Of a DNA stretch of 64,000 bases, positions 1 through 12,966 are shown in pieces. The translations under genes and the position numbers were made by a program. The notes under the pieces were generated by a model. It searched no databases. It worked only from the letters and a program-made list of their open reading frames with translations, and was not told where the DNA came from. The DNA comes from Neoscytalidium dimidiatum (lineage: Eukaryota > Ascomycota > Dothideomycetes > Botryosphaeriales > Botryosphaeriaceae): the NCBI GenBank assembly GCA_037367355.1, contig CM074702.1, positions 310,001 through 374,000 on the forward strand, written 5' to 3'. Position 1 is the stretch's first letter. The number at the start of each line of letters is the position of its first letter.

Positions 1-227
1 TCAGTGTTGATACCCAAGCTTAGTTTGCACCAAAGACCACGCTGATGCGGAGTTTTTTTTTTTTTTTTTTTTGGAGTTATCTCTCTCTAGACCATAGACC
101 CTTGAATACAACTCTCATGGTATCTTTTGCAATACAAATGCTATCTGCCCATCGGTGATATTGATATTCCGCGCGAAAAGAAAAGAGGCTGGAACCGGCG
201 AGACGCGCTCATTATATATAGTTGGTA

Positions 228-1023
228 TTACTTCTTCTTATCCTCCGCGATCCACATTCGTACAGCTTTTGCGCTATCATGAGCAGTTCGGAACACTTTC
301 TGTAAATTAGCGCTTTACTACAGCGTCAACTGAGGGAATGGTACTCACACTGCCTCTCGATCTCATCGAGGCCCCTCAGAAAATCGGCACCTTCTCCCAA
401 TGCCCCCCGTGGATTATGCGCCTGATCAGCAATCACCTTCGCCCGTGTTTTGAAGCTATCGGCAAGTATTTCGCCCATCTCCTCTTCCTCGAAAAGCTCG
501 AGCATGCGTCCTCCCAAAGCGTAGAAGTGGGGCGCGAGTGCTCTTAGGTCAACGGTGCGAGGGTCTGCCTTCAGGGCGTTCATGACCCGTGCAGAGAGAG
601 CAGCTGGCATATCGAGAGATGCCATGCTCGTATTTGCAGCGGGTGCACTAAGAGAAGTTAATCGCACAGCCTCAAACCATGGCGTAAAACGTGGGCAAGG
701 AGGGACGTAATGGCAAAGCCCTGCAAATTTTAGCCTTACCTGACAGCCAACATCTCGCCGAGCCACAAAGGCAGCTCCACCTTAGTGCCTTGCTTCATCT
801 GCAGTAGCCTCGTCAGTCTTCCCTCATGACGCTAGCGAGGGAGTAATTTACATCTTGCCCAGCATTTCCATCAAGATAACCCAATCCGGGCACTGTAAGC
901 TCGAATGTGCACGGTACTTTCTGTGAGAAGCATATTAGGAGCAGACGTGCTGGGAAGCAATGTAGCAGGACAACATACTTGCGCGTCCGTGAGGATGGCA
1001 TCTATATCGTAGTACGAACTCAT
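228..1023 (-). CDS. PSF3: GINS complex subunit Psf3 (DNA replication)
   Basis: Psf3 is one of four GINS subunits. GINS joins Cdc45 and Mcm2-7 to form the replicative CMG helicase in the nucleus. Five exons: 979-1023, 852-920, 740-798, 349-647 and 228-295. They total 540 nt, giving 179 residues, a normal size for the family. The start at 1023 gives the typical N-terminus MSSYYDIDAILTDAQ. The second and third exons give the conserved KVELPLWLGEML block. Exon 4 gives PRTVDLRALAPHFYALG and ADQAHNPRGALGEG, and the last junction restores ERQLFRTAHDSAKA. All introns are GT-AG. The final acceptor (AAAG just after an alternative ACAG) was chosen because only it restores the ERQLF frame. The gene is divergent from BLM10. 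Family assignment is by recognised motifs; exon borders are inferred. Confidence 0.92.
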
Positions 1024-2007
1024 GGCTGCGGGCGTGTAAGAATGGGGAGTAGTAAAATATAAGCGTAATGTTGCTGCGAAAAAGGCAACTGTTGAGCCTA
1101 GATGTCTTTGTCAGTAGATGTTAGAGTGCGGTTCGGTGGCCGAAAAGGGAAATACACGCCCACGCGACGCGCTCCGCGGTTGCAACGGCAGCGAGGCGGG
1201 CGATCCTCAGGGCAACGGAATGGAGTCGCGGCGGTGCCCGGCAAGCGCAGTGGGCTGTAATACGGGAGAGGGGCGAATGCACAAGGTCTTGTCGGGGTCG
1301 CCTTGCTTACCTCCAGGCGTTTCGAGCCTGAGTGATTGCGCGTATGACGATTGCCTGGCGAAGCGCTGGAGATAAAAAGGTGGCCGGGCGCTGGATGCAG
1401 AACAGATGTCCAGTTCCGCTACACTCCCGCTCAGGATCGAGGCTCGACTGGTGCCAACTGTCAGGGTCCCTCAGTGTGTTTCGCGTGTTCTGCCAGCTGC
1501 TGCAGCGCCGGTCAAACGCGTCGTCACTGATTGGCGTGCAGTGGTTGACGGCGCTTTCAACGGCAGAGAGGCGAGAAGGCAGGCAGCTCCACCCTCCTCG
1601 CCCGCCGAGAGCTCGACCTTGTCATAGCTTCCACTGTACCTCCATCCGCCGTGCGGGTCATCTTACTAACCTTCACTCCCTCTCTCAATCCCGCACACAA
1701 CACCGCCGCCCCTTCTCCTTCTCCGCTCGGCGACGCGAACCCCACGGATGCGTGCAGCCCCATCGGCAACATTCCAAATCCTCGGCACCGTCGTCCATGT
1801 CGCCGCTGTTGTCGAGCGTCATCGCCTACCAACGCCCTAGACCGTCGTACAGCCGCTGAGCTGCGCACTGCGCCCGCATCTTCCACATAACTGAGCACGC
1901 TCAGCCACCTCCCCATCCTCATCCGCATCTACCACATCTCTGCCTACCCAACGCTCACGCGACACCATCCGACCGCTCTTAGGCGAGGCCGCACTATCCT
2001 CGCCAAC
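1024..2007. other. Divergent intergenic region PSF3/BLM10
   Basis: This 984-bp region holds the promoters of PSF3 (left) and BLM10 (right). The part from about 1640 to 2000 is C/T-rich and looks like a fungal 5' leader for BLM10. The open frames here, up to 175 codons, have low-complexity Arg/Ser/Pro translations and no recognisable domain, so I do not call a gene. Confidence 0.6.
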
Positions 2008-5000
2008 ATGGCTGGCCTCGAGCGTTTAGGCCAGCTTCTCAATGCCGTCGACGGGCCCAATGGCGCAGATGTGTCGCGCGCCACCTCGCCTGGTGCAGAC
2101 TGGGAGGACAGCAACGGCGACGCCAACCCCAAAGACCGCCCCAACCGCGTTCGCCCTCGCACCTTTCCTTACACCAAATACCTGCCCTACGAGGCCGAGT
2201 CCGACGCCGAGCGGATAGAGAATCTCAACACCTGCATAAAGCATCTCTACGTTGCCGTGTCTGCTGGAGACTTCTCGCCCGGTGCCGTGCACTGGACGCG
2301 GGAGATACGCGGATGGCTATCCCTCAAGTTCGATCTGCCCCGCGACATGCGCATTAGGCTCATCAAACTCTACTACGAACTGGCTCTGGCTCCAGGTCTG
2401 GATATTCTGGTTGCAGAGAGGTTCGCTAGCATGTTCATGGTTCTGACCAAGTGAGTCTATTGTCGTCTCCCGCGTAACGGGCTTTACAGGATGTAGCTTC
2501 TGACAGATCCCAGGCGCAAGCACTACCTTCGCCCCGGCAAGGACCTCATCCTTGATTGGCGGCCACTCTACAAAGAGCTCAAAAACTACGTGCTACCCTC
2601 CGAGTCTGGGGCATCCACCTTGACCAACTTCAGGCGAAACATCCGGACTGTCACAAAGTTATGTACTTTTGCACAGCTATACTTTGATCCTCAAGAGATC
2701 CCAGCCATGCTGGATGAGTTTCTACCTTTCTTCAGTACCTCATTCGCCGAAGGCGCGTATGTGGTTGTAGGATTGTTGAACTTGATCTTGCCCACGACGC
2801 CCGCTCCCGCTGATCGCCCAGATCTCCAGCCGCAACATTACTTACCAACATTTTTCCACCTGTGGTCCCTTGTGAACCGCTCTCGACTATTCGACGTTCA
2901 CTTCATCGACATCTGCTCCCGACTCGCTCGCGATTCACTTTCGTCCAAGTCCATCCCTTTCTCCGAGCATGGCTTGTACACCAGGGAGCAGTCCCAGCTA
3001 ATTTTCACTGCCATCCTCCGACTCCTCGAGATTCCCGTCGGCCAATCTACATCTCCATACAGTTCAAGCGTAGATGCAGGCGCGGGTTTGGCAATAATGC
3101 TGGATAGGGACCAGAGGAAGCATCCAATTGCGCACCATGTTGCCCGCTGGATTGTGATGTCCCTTTCTCCGGCTTGTCTGGATAAGCCAGACTCGATTCT
3201 GGCTAGATTGGAAGGACTTATCCAAGCGGTCGAGACATTCTACCACCCGTCCAACTCCGGTAGTTGGACGAAGACCCTCTCCCAGCTAGTCTACTACCTG
3301 GCAGATTTCTTTGTCATGCGGTGGAATCGAGAACATAGTGGTGAGATGGAAGTTCCAGAAGAGAGACGCCTCAATGATGCCATCAAGAGGAGGTTTGTCT
3401 TGTGTCTGAGAGACGTGATCTTCATGGGTATTTTCGCCAAGAGTGGCACTGCAATCAATTTCTCCCTGTCAACATTGCAGTGTCTGGCATATCTTGAGCC
3501 CAACCTCATTCTTCCCGGCGCTCTACAGCGCATATATCCTGCTATGCAAGGCTTGGTCGAAGTCCATCGCACCATCTCTTCGATCAGAGCTCTTCATATG
3601 CTTTCTAAGACGATGGTGAGGACGAAAGGTTACCGTTGCCACATCACGACTCTCCTTGGCCTAGCCCTTCCTGGCATTGATGCGAATGATTTGGAGAAGA
3701 CTTTGCATACCCTCAGTTACATCCAATCAGTCTCCTACATAATCCCATTCCACGACCTTACTAAGGAAAAGAGGGTTCATGAAAATGGAGATATCGCTAT
3801 GCAAAACGGTGGTATTGAAAAACAAGGCTCCGGCACTGTCACACCTATGCCCGAACAGGAGAGTACACCTGATCTTGCTCTACAGTGGATTGCGTCACAG
3901 GTTGATCGCCTTGAAAGGGAGGGTGCCGGCGTTGAGTTCGATTACGAGAAGGAGCTGACTGATGAGGAAGAGGAGGCAATTTTGAGATCGTCAACTACGG
4001 GGTTCGCAGAATTCGTCATCACCTTTCTCGGTCGTGTTTTCACGCTCCTCGAAAACCTTCCTGATGCCTCCCGCGTGAGGAGTGGGTCTCCAGAGGAGAA
4101 TGTAGTGAACACTCTTCCTGCGGCCTTTACACCCCTGCTGGCTTCTCTCTCACCAGAGCTTTTCGATATCGCATTGGACAAAATCGCAAATTTCGTCACC
4201 AACCACGTGATACATCAAGCACGCGATGCGATGGCTTTCATTTGCAACGGACTCGTCAAAGTCAATCCTCAGAAGACCTTGAGGAGACTTCTGCCGGATC
4301 TCTTGGCCGGAATTCGTACTGAGATCGGTGAGAATGGAGCAGGCTCTTCGAGAACTACGGGGTCGGAAGTGCTTCCTAAGGACAGGGCGCTCGTCTGGAA
4401 TATCAGCTTGCTAAGCATGTGTGTTGTCCACGTCGGAGATGCTGTCCTTGAATATAAGGACGAGCTTTTCGACATTGCCAAGTACATGCAGGAGCACTGC
4501 CGCGGAATCCCGACTGTGCACGTTTCGAACTTCATCCATCACCTCCTCCTGAACCTTACCTGCGTCTACACAATCGATTATTCGATCTTCGAGCCGAGCG
4601 AGATCGAAAGGGGTTTGACCGTCAAGGATTGGGGTAGGATGCCTAACGCTAAGGACATAAGTGTCAAATGGCATGTGCCAAGTAAGGAGTGTATCACATT
4701 TGCTGTCGAGCTCTTTGAATCACAGGTCAATAGCGCTATGGACGCGCTGAACGCTCTTACTGGTGATAACTCACCTGTAAAGCGCGATGGAACTGGAAAG
4801 GAATGGTCGGACGAGGTCTCGCGTAACCTTGTGTTACTCCGACTAATTATATCCGGTGTCTCGGTGCTCTTCGACTCTAAGTACCCCGCGCCTTCGTCGC
4901 AGAAGAGGGAGGACAGCGATGCAGATATCGAAGACGATTCCGAAGATGGCATAGACGGTGATCTTGGGGATGGTGATGATGACGAGTCCAGGCCAACATT

Positions 5001-8000
5001 CCAGTACGAGGTCGGGTACCCATGGACTCGTGACAAGTCGAACGAGCAATATCGTCTTCTACATGGGTTGCGCCAAGACGTCGGCTCTACTCTGCATCGC
5101 ATTCACCAGTTCCTCGTCGACAAGCAAGAGGATGACGTTCCCTGCTTCAACGCTCTGTACAATGCCTACCGTTCTTGGTTCATTGACGTCGGGATCGAAA
5201 GATCCGCCCACGTGCTTGACAGAGTTACTCGTCTACTTGCTGCCGATGTTCATCCCTTCAAGGTGAGTGGTCTCAGGAAAGAATATCCGAGACCCCTCCT
5301 TGTAAGACGCGCGTATGTCTACCATCTTCAACGTCTCCGACACAACGCTGCCCCACGCGAGCGTTCCGATCTGGAGGAGCAGTTGCTCATGGATCTCGCC
5401 CATTCAAGTGTATCTCTGTACACTGAGATCCGTCGCACGGCCCAGACAGCCAATGAATCGGCTGTCAAGTGTATCGTTGGATCTCGGCCTCTCGTCATTC
5501 CCCCTCTCCTCAATGCGTTTGATGAGGCAGTCAAGAAGAGCGACTACCCACGGATCAAGGGCGCCATGTTCTCCTTACTCTTCGGCAGTCTGGCAAAGAC
5601 TATTTCACGCAATTGGAAGTTCACGCCCCAATTGATAAAGTCTTTCATCGAGGTTACAGAAGCCGATAAACCATCTGTCCAGAAACTTGTATCCAATGCC
5701 ACATTCCAAATCATGGATATGGGTAAGCCTTTGGAGCGGATGGTAATTTTGGATGGGGACGTCGTGGAAGCAGTCGTTGAGCACATCGAAAAGAAGCAGA
5801 TTGAAGACTTCAAACCCAAGATATCTAAGAAACGCGATGCTGTGAAAAGGAAGAGAGCTAAGGTCGAATCTAAGAAGGCAGAACTTTCTGCAGAACTTGT
5901 AGAACAAGCTCGAGCGTCGCATTGGAAAAAGGCAATTAGGACTGCTACAGTCGTAATCAACCTAGGCATGCGCTTCGAAAACATTGCATCGGAAGCCATG
6001 ATCGAGCTTGCAACAAAGGGAACCATCGATCCTCACCCGACGCTTCGCAGCCTCTATCAAGGCGCATTGCTGGGCTTCTTCCAGCTCGTTCAAACGCGCA
6101 GCCTTGCTCATCACAGCTACGAGAAGTACATCACGAGCCAAGAAGATGTTCCAGAGAAGATTGCAGTTCCAACTCGTGCAGAAGAGGATCCATCATGGAC
6201 AGAGGAATATCTTGCCAGCTTTGGGCAGCCGGAGGCTCAGTATTATGTGGATTTCGACTATCCAGGTTGGCTCGTGTGGAATAAGACTATGCCTGCATTC
6301 TTGACCGAAACTAAAGGAATGGACTACGACGAAGTCGAAACTAAGGTCAGGAGGCAGATTGGCAGCATCTTAGACCGCAACTGGTTCTCCACCTACTTTG
6401 CTTACCTGAAACAAGAGCCCAGAGACTCAGGACAAGATCGTTTCCGTATGACAAGCGCGATGATGCTTACGCATGCGTTCGATTTAATGTTCTCAGGTCT
6501 GACAACTACCACGTTCGAGGACATTAAAGATCTCGCCAAGTCAGTTTTCGGGGACGGCACCGATAAGCATCAGCATCGAGCCACGGCTGAAATCATGGGC
6601 GCTCTACTCTGCTGCGCTCCTGACCTTAAGACTGATATACGCACTCAGGTATGGGATTATGCCTTCCCGCTTGTCCGTGGTATCTTCCAAGATGGACTTA
6701 CCCCGGAGAATTCTTCCTACTGGACGACATTTCTCCACATCGCACTCCAAGGCAAGGATCCCAGGAGGAACTGGCCACTCGTTGACAGCTTGGCTGCGTT
6801 CCGCTTGGACATGTCCTCGAGCCAGGCTTTCAAGGAGAGCTCAAAGATCAACTTGCTTCAGCAGTGCGTTATTGACTGTGGCTGGCACTTCCAGCTTGAA
6901 AAGCCCATCCTTGAAGACTTTATGAAGCACCTTGACCACCCGTACAAGGCTGTTCGTGAGGCTATGGGACAGACCATTGCCAGCATCTATCGCACGAGGT
7001 ACCACGAATCTTACCCGAACGTGAAGCAGCTTGTGGAGATCCAGAAGACCTCTTCTTCCATCGGCATACGACCTTATCAGCCGGATGACAGTTACAGACA
7101 GACAATCACCGATGTATTCACGAGATTGGAGAGGTGGCGTAAGGAACGTCCCGCCGGAGAGCAACAGCCGACGCCATACACTCAGGCCAGCAAGACTGTT
7201 CTTTTGTGGCTCGATTCCAATCTAGCGTCCTACGAATGCACCCAGCTCGTGGAATTCTTTCCCAATCTCTTCATGGAGCAGCTACTGCACATGATGGATG
7301 TCAAAGAAGATCCAGAGCTGCAGTCTCTGGCTTACCACGTGTTCAGACACCTGCCAAACATCCCCCATCGCGCGGGAGAGGACGAGGAGTTCATTAGAGC
7401 TATGATTCGCATCGGTCGCAATGCAACATCATGGCATCAGCGCCTGCGCGTGCTCATCAACATCCAAGTGATCTACTTCCGTCGTCTTTTCCTGATGACA
7501 GAAGCACAGCAGCAGGCTCTCTTCGACTGCGTTTCAGCAATGCTTGGTGACTCGCAACTCGAAGTGCGTCTGGGAGCTCAGACTACTCTGTCCGGATTGA
7601 TCCGCTGCTCGCCTCTGAAGTTCCGTAACCGCCAGGTTGAGGACCTGCGAAACCGTTTCTCCAAAATGCTCCGTGACAATCCACTGCCGAAGCGTCGTGT
7701 GCCTGGCACACCCACCCCAGAACAAAATAGGCTCATCCTTGTGCGCCACGCTGCCGTTCTCGGCCTCGGAGCGCTCATCTCAGCATTCCCCTACACTTCG
7801 CCGCCGCCATCTTGGCTGCCTGATGTGCTGGCCACTCTGGCTATAAAGGCGGCCGGTGATCCTGGTACCGTTGGTAAGAGTGTAAAGTCTATCCTCGCGG
7901 ACTTCAAGAAGACCAGACAGGACACTTGGCATGTTGACGTGAAGGTAAGAAATCAACTCTTTAACGAATCAGAACATCGATTTCGGTTAACATAGATGCA

Positions 8001-8064
8001 GGCTTTTGAACCGGAACAGCTAGAGGACCTGGAGGGTGTGCTGTGGAAGAGCTACTTCGCATAG
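2008..8064 (+). CDS. BLM10: Proteasome activator Blm10/PA200
   Basis: Blm10/PA200 is a very large HEAT-like repeat protein. It caps the 20S proteasome core independently of ATP and ubiquitin and acts in proteasome assembly and nuclear proteolysis. Three exons: 2008-2450, 2514-7944 and 7996-8064, giving 1980 residues; yeast Blm10 and human PA200 are of similar size. The N-terminal block FPYTKYLPYEAESDAERIE is diagnostic. An acidic disordered insertion lies near 4910-4990. The C-terminal region matches the conserved family end (QLEDLEGVLWKSYFA). The last exon could begin at 7996 (adding Met-Gln) or, using the next AG, at 8002; both keep the frame. The protein ends Tyr-Phe-Ala, where the canonical proteasome-docking HbYX motif has a penultimate Tyr. 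Confidence 0.95.
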
Positions 8065-9373
8065 AGAGCGATGAGGAAGAAGCTTATGAGAAGAAACAAG
8101 TTTTCCCTTTTTCTGCCACTACTCAATCCAATGGTCTCCCTCCTTTTACAGTCCTTCCTTACTTTTGCGCCTCATCCCCGTTATTAAGGTCAATCTACAT
8201 GGGGCTGGTCTTATTTCTTGTACGAGTATGGACTACTACACGATCAGGTTTGAATGGTTTCGGAAAGTAAGGCAGGCGGCCAATAGCTCAGGTTGGGGGC
8301 TCTCATTCATCATGATATTCTGGTGATCGGTCATGCGGGCTTCTTCTTTCCTTCTCCTTTTCGGCTCCGGGAAATGTTCTTGCATGGGTAGGCGATGGGT
8401 CGATTGCATAGAGGAATGCTTTGCGTGTTTTCCGTCTGCTGAAGTTCAATTGCTTTGAGGAATGGGGGGATTTAAGAGAGGATAATGGATGCAGTTATAG
8501 CGTACTTAAATGATGGCATTCATGCTGCGCGAATGTAATAACTGTTACTTACTGCCTTGGATGTATTTATCGGCAGACAAATTGACTACTACGCACGGGA
8601 GGAAATCTAATAATCTTGCTTCATCAGATAAGCCGACGAAGCATTAAAGCGGGGTATTTTGAGCCGAGACGGATGGAAAGACTGCAGCAAGCAAGCATTC
8701 TCGATCCAAACGTCACAACGTCCACGCAACCTCACCTAATGTTCCATTCCACTACATACGCAGCCTGCATACGCAGCCATGGACGAGCATCAGCCACTAC
8801 ATATGCCACGACAGGTATGGAAAAAAAAAATTGAATAGCTACGTGGTTGGTCACGACGCGGCTGTATTTTCTTTCTTCATGCAAAGGCTCCCCCATCGCC
8901 TTTTTCTCTCCCTCGCTCTTTCGGCCAAAGATCTTCCGTCAGCGCATTTTTATCTTAACCGCCGGATAAATTGCAGCATCGCACCGCTAACCACGAGACG
9001 ACGATTTGAGGGGGGAGCTCTGCGGAGAGAGCTCCTCCGGTCAGCTGTTCGCCCCCGAAGAGGCCAGGCGGGGTGCTTAAGCGAAGAGAGGAAGCGCGGA
9101 GGGGGAAGCTCCAGACGGACGGACAAAACATGCAGAGCCTCTTTTTCCCTCTTTCTCATTTGACGTCTGCTGACGAGAGGATTGAGAAAATAGTGGAGAA
9201 TGCTCGTGTAGAGAGATAGAGCGCGCGCGCGTATATGAGCCGTGGTTGCCCGCAGTCGCTTCGGCGGAGGTTCGCGCTTTCTATTGTAGCGGAACCTTTT
9301 TTCACGCATTGAGTGACTGCTGCTCGATCTCATTTGAAAGCATTAGGAGCGGTCTACATATTGTTGGCTGAAG
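8065..9373. other. Intergenic, BLM10 3' end to GH31 gene
   Basis: This 1.3-kb stretch contains the BLM10 3' end and the promoter of the GH31 gene. I see an A-run near 8820-8830 and an alternating GC run near 9222-9231. I found no coding region with a recognisable product and no tRNA. Confidence 0.6.
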
Positions 9374-12051
9374 ATGAAGTTCCGCGATGGTGAGTTCGGC
9401 TTTATTTCACATTCACACTTGTTCAAAGCATCATGCAGCTTCTTGGCCGTTTGTGTCAATGAGTGTCTATTCTTCCCCATCTAAGGATGAAGTTGGCATT
9501 CGCAAGAGCATTCGCGCTCTTTAGGCTTATAAGATCGTATCAGCGGCGGGTGACATAAAGACTAAGATTTCAACAGGCATGTGGCTCGTCGCCGCCGACA
9601 AGCACGTCCAGTACGCAGAGGACATACATACCATTACTCCCAAAGACGATAAAGCCCTGAATCTAATATGCCCTACGCGGCACATCCGTTCCCGCGGAGA
9701 CACGCTGAACCTAGCCACTGTTAACGTTGAGCTTCAAGCCGAATTTGACGGGGTGATCTCCATAGAAACTACGCATTTTTCCGGGGCTCAGAGGAAGGGC
9801 CCGAACTTCGAGCTGTTCCCCGACGGACGGCCGGAGCCAGGAAAAAGTGAGTAGCATGGGCCCGCAATACTTACGATATCTGACCACTCCCTGTAGCCGG
9901 TATCAGCAAAGGAGAAAAGGGAACGACACTCACATCTGGAGCGCTATCTGCTACGGTTGGTCCGGACCCTCATGAATTCGATATCCGCTTCCACTCCACG
10001 GACGGCTCGAAAGAGCTTACCCAACTGCTGAACCGTAGTGTGGGTTTCGCATACAGCCCTGCCACCAGCAACCCGAAGCAGGTGGAGGATCTGCGTAATA
10101 TCCAACACTACGTCTTCACGCAGCATGAGCTCGGCGTCGGTGAGACTATCCATGGCCTGGGAGAGCGGTTCGGGGCATGGAATAAAGTGGGCCAGACGGT
10201 GGAGCTCTGGAACGAGGACGGCGGCACTTCGAGCGACCAGGCATACAAGAATATATCTTTCTACCTCAGCTCCAAGGGCTACGGCGTCTTCATCGACACG
10301 CCGGACAAGGTGTCGCTTGAGATAGGCAGCGAGCGCTGCTGCCGGCTGCAGGCATCGGTCGAGGGCCAGCGGCTGAAGTGGTACATCATCTACGGACCAT
10401 CCGGCCCCAAGGAGGTGCTGACCAAGTACTCTCTGCTGACCGGAAGGGCCGGGAAGCTGCCCGCCTGGAGTTTCGGATTGTGGCTGTCGACGTCCTTCAC
10501 GACCGACTACGACGAGAAGACGGTTACGCACTTCCTCGAGGAGATGCGGGCGCGCGAGGTGCCGGTCGAGACATTCCACTTCGACTGCTTCTGGCTGCGG
10601 GCCTTCCACTGGTGCGACTTCGTGTTCTCGTCGGAGCACTTCCCCGATCCGGCGGGTCAGATCAGGCGGATGAAGGAGGGCAAGCTGGCCAACAAGGTGT
10701 GCGTGTGGATCAACCCGTACCTGGGCCAGGCGTCGCCGGTGTTCCAGTACGCGGCGGAGCAGGGATACCTGCTGAAGCGCAAGAACGGCGATGTGTGGCA
10801 GTGGGATCTCTGGCAGACGGGCATGGGCATCGTCGACATCACCAACCCGGAGGCACGCGACTGGTACGTGGGCTGTCTGAAGCAGCTGTTCGACCTGGGC
10901 GTCGACACCATCAAGACTGATTTCGGCGAGCGCATCCCCGCCACGGACGTGCAGTGGCACGACCGCACCGTCGACCCAGCCCGCATGCACAACTACTACG
11001 CCTTCTGGTACAACAAGGTCGTGTACGAGGCGCTGCAGGAACGCTATGGGAAGGACCAGGCCGTGCTCTTCGCGCGTGCCGCCACCGCGGGGACACAGCG
11101 GTTTCCACTGGTAAGCCATGCTCCTTTCTGCATCTCGCTTTCCCCTTTTCGACACGTCAAGTTTCTTCATCCCCTCCCGGTCAAAGCGCCGCCATCTGAC
11201 TGTAACCTCCCTGACAGTGCTGGGGCGGCGACTGCGAGTCGACGCCCGCCGCGCTCGCCGAGTCGATCCGCGGAGGGCTGTCCATCGGCCTGTCGGGCTT
11301 CAGCTTCTGGTCCTGCGACATCGGCGGCTTCGAGGGCAATCCGCCGCCGTGGATCTACAAGCGGTGGGTAGCGTTCGGGCTGCTGTGCTCGCACAGCCGC
11401 CTGCACGGGTCCAACTCGTACAGGGTGCCGTGGCTCATCGACAACGGGGCGAGCGGCGAGGGCAGCGCGTCGAGCGTGCTGCGCACCTTTGTGCGCCTCA
11501 AGCGGCGGCTGATGCCGTACCTGTACGCGCAGGGTGAGGCCAGCCGGCTGCACGGGTGGCCGCTGTCGCTGCGGGCCATGTGCCTCGAGTTCCCAGACGA
11601 CCCGACAAGCTGGTTCCTAGACAGGCAGTTCATGGTCGGTGACAGCCTGTTGGCGGCGCCGGTCTTCACCGAGTCGGGTGACGTCGAGTTCTACCTGCCG
11701 GCCGGCCGGTGGACGTCCTGGTGGGACAGCAGCGTCGTCGTCGAGGGCCCCGGCTGGCGCCGCGAGAAACACGGCTTTGAGTCGCTGCCGCTGTACGTGC
11801 GCGAGGGCTCGGTGCTGGTGTTGGGCCAGGAGCAGGAGGGCGTCAGGGGCGAGGGCTTCGCGTACGACTGGCTGCGCCGTGGCATCGAGGTCCGCCTGTA
11901 CCACACCATTGGCGGCGAGTCTGCCGACGTCGTCGACGCCCAGGGCGAGCCCGTCGTGTCGCTGACGGTGGCGGACGGCGGGGCCAGCATCGTCGACGAC
12001 GGCCTGCAGAAGCTGCGCGTCAAGGGCGACGTCGACGTCCGGCGCGTGTAA
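9374..12051 (+). CDS. Intracellular alpha-xylosidase, GH31 (YicI type)
   Basis: This enzyme removes non-reducing alpha-1,6-linked xylose, for example from xyloglucan oligosaccharides (isoprimeverose). Four exons: 9374-9389, 9577-9846, 9897-11110 and 11218-12051, giving 777 residues (E. coli YicI has 772). The first exon codes only five codons plus one base; splicing gives MKFRDGMWLVAADKH, which aligns with the start of YicI. The likely nucleophile is Asp437 in KTDFGERIP and the acid/base is Asp505 in CWGGDC. The conserved blocks HFDCFWLRAFHWCDF, ERFGAWNKVGQTVE and FRLHG-like (HSRLHGSNSYRVPW) are present. No signal peptide is visible, so it probably acts in the cytosol. GC content, especially at third positions, is high in exons 3-4. 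Substrate is inferred from family; other GH31 activities are possible. Confidence 0.93.
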
Positions 12052-12966
12052 CTCCGCTTCCTTTATGTTCACTTCAGCTCTGACATACATAGCACGCAAG
12101 GGCTATTGCTATCGCCCGCATATTATACAGAGTGAAGCTTACCAGTGGATGGTAATTGCGGCTGCTGACTGATTCAGCATAGCGTGGTGTGGTGGGGGTT
12201 GTGAGGCTGAGATGTTGTGAAAGACGCCGCTACGTTGGTGGGGCTAATTTGGCCAGGAGGAAAGGGATGGTGGAGTAAAGCAAGAAAGAAAGAAAGAAAA
12301 AAAAAGCCTCAAACATGATCTCGGAGCTTTGAAATGTGGGGTTCGGTGCCGGTTCGTTTCTCTTCTTCGTACGACGCATGATCACGTAACTTTGTTTAAA
12401 ACACCTCGCCCTTATGCCGTTTCCGGCAGGTTGTCTGAGCGCCCCGGCTTATCTTGTGTAACTCAAGGCCTCATACAGATGCCAGTTCCCACCCAGGGCT
12501 GCAGCTTCGACTATCGTTGCTTGGCTCCGTACCTGACCCGAGGCGTGAGTTGGTGCGGTGACATTTGTGATACACATGGCTACCGCCTTGTCTTCTGGCC
12601 GTTCTTGGGAGGCGTTTTCCTTCCACAACTCTCCTTTCTCTGTTACTCCTCCAATCCTCGTGGCTATCGTAGGATTCGAGATTCCCAGCGTCATGTTGAC
12701 ATCCTCCATTCGGAACCGTCCGTCGGCGAACCATTCGTGTTTGAGCCCAGGAGTCTCATGGAAGATGGAAGCCTGACTGATGGTGTGAGCCTTCGAATAT
12801 TATCGTTGAGCCCATGATGGTCTCAATGAACTCGTAAATATGTATATAAAGATGCACAGAGAACCCCGGCATTTCTCTTCCTCCAACAGCACCAGACAGC
12901 TCCCTTCAGTCTTCTCTCGCTTCAATCACCTTTCCAAACAACCTTCAAACCAAACCAACAGTCAAG
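12052..12966. other. Intergenic with promoter and leader of the secreted protein
   Basis: This 915-bp stretch separates the GH31 gene from the small secreted protein gene. An AAAG/A-rich microsatellite sits at 12282-12305. The last 120 bp contain a TATA box followed by a C/T- and CAA-rich leader, which is typical of strongly expressed fungal genes. A 162-codon open frame across 12329-12817 has no recognisable features and is not called. Confidence 0.6.
12843..12850 (+). promoter_or_regulatory. TATA box of secreted protein gene
   Basis: The perfect TATATAAA lies 117 bp upstream of the ATG at 12967. It is followed by a pyrimidine/CAA-rich leader and the start context GTCAAGATG. The spacing fits a normal fungal core promoter with a leader of 60-90 nt. 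This argues that the downstream gene is actively and probably inducibly expressed. Confidence 0.6.

Noticed and set aside
5262..5320. Possible extra intron in BLM10 beginning GTGAGTGG
   Set aside because: The frame stays open and the encoded GLRKEYPRPLLVRRAYVYHL reads like conserved Blm10 sequence, so it is coding.
9944..11170. A 408-codon open frame on the minus strand opposite the GH31 gene
   Set aside because: It is the antisense shadow of a GC-rich coding exon: high GC at third positions removes stops on the other strand. Its translation has no motif and the sense strand is clearly a GH31 enzyme.
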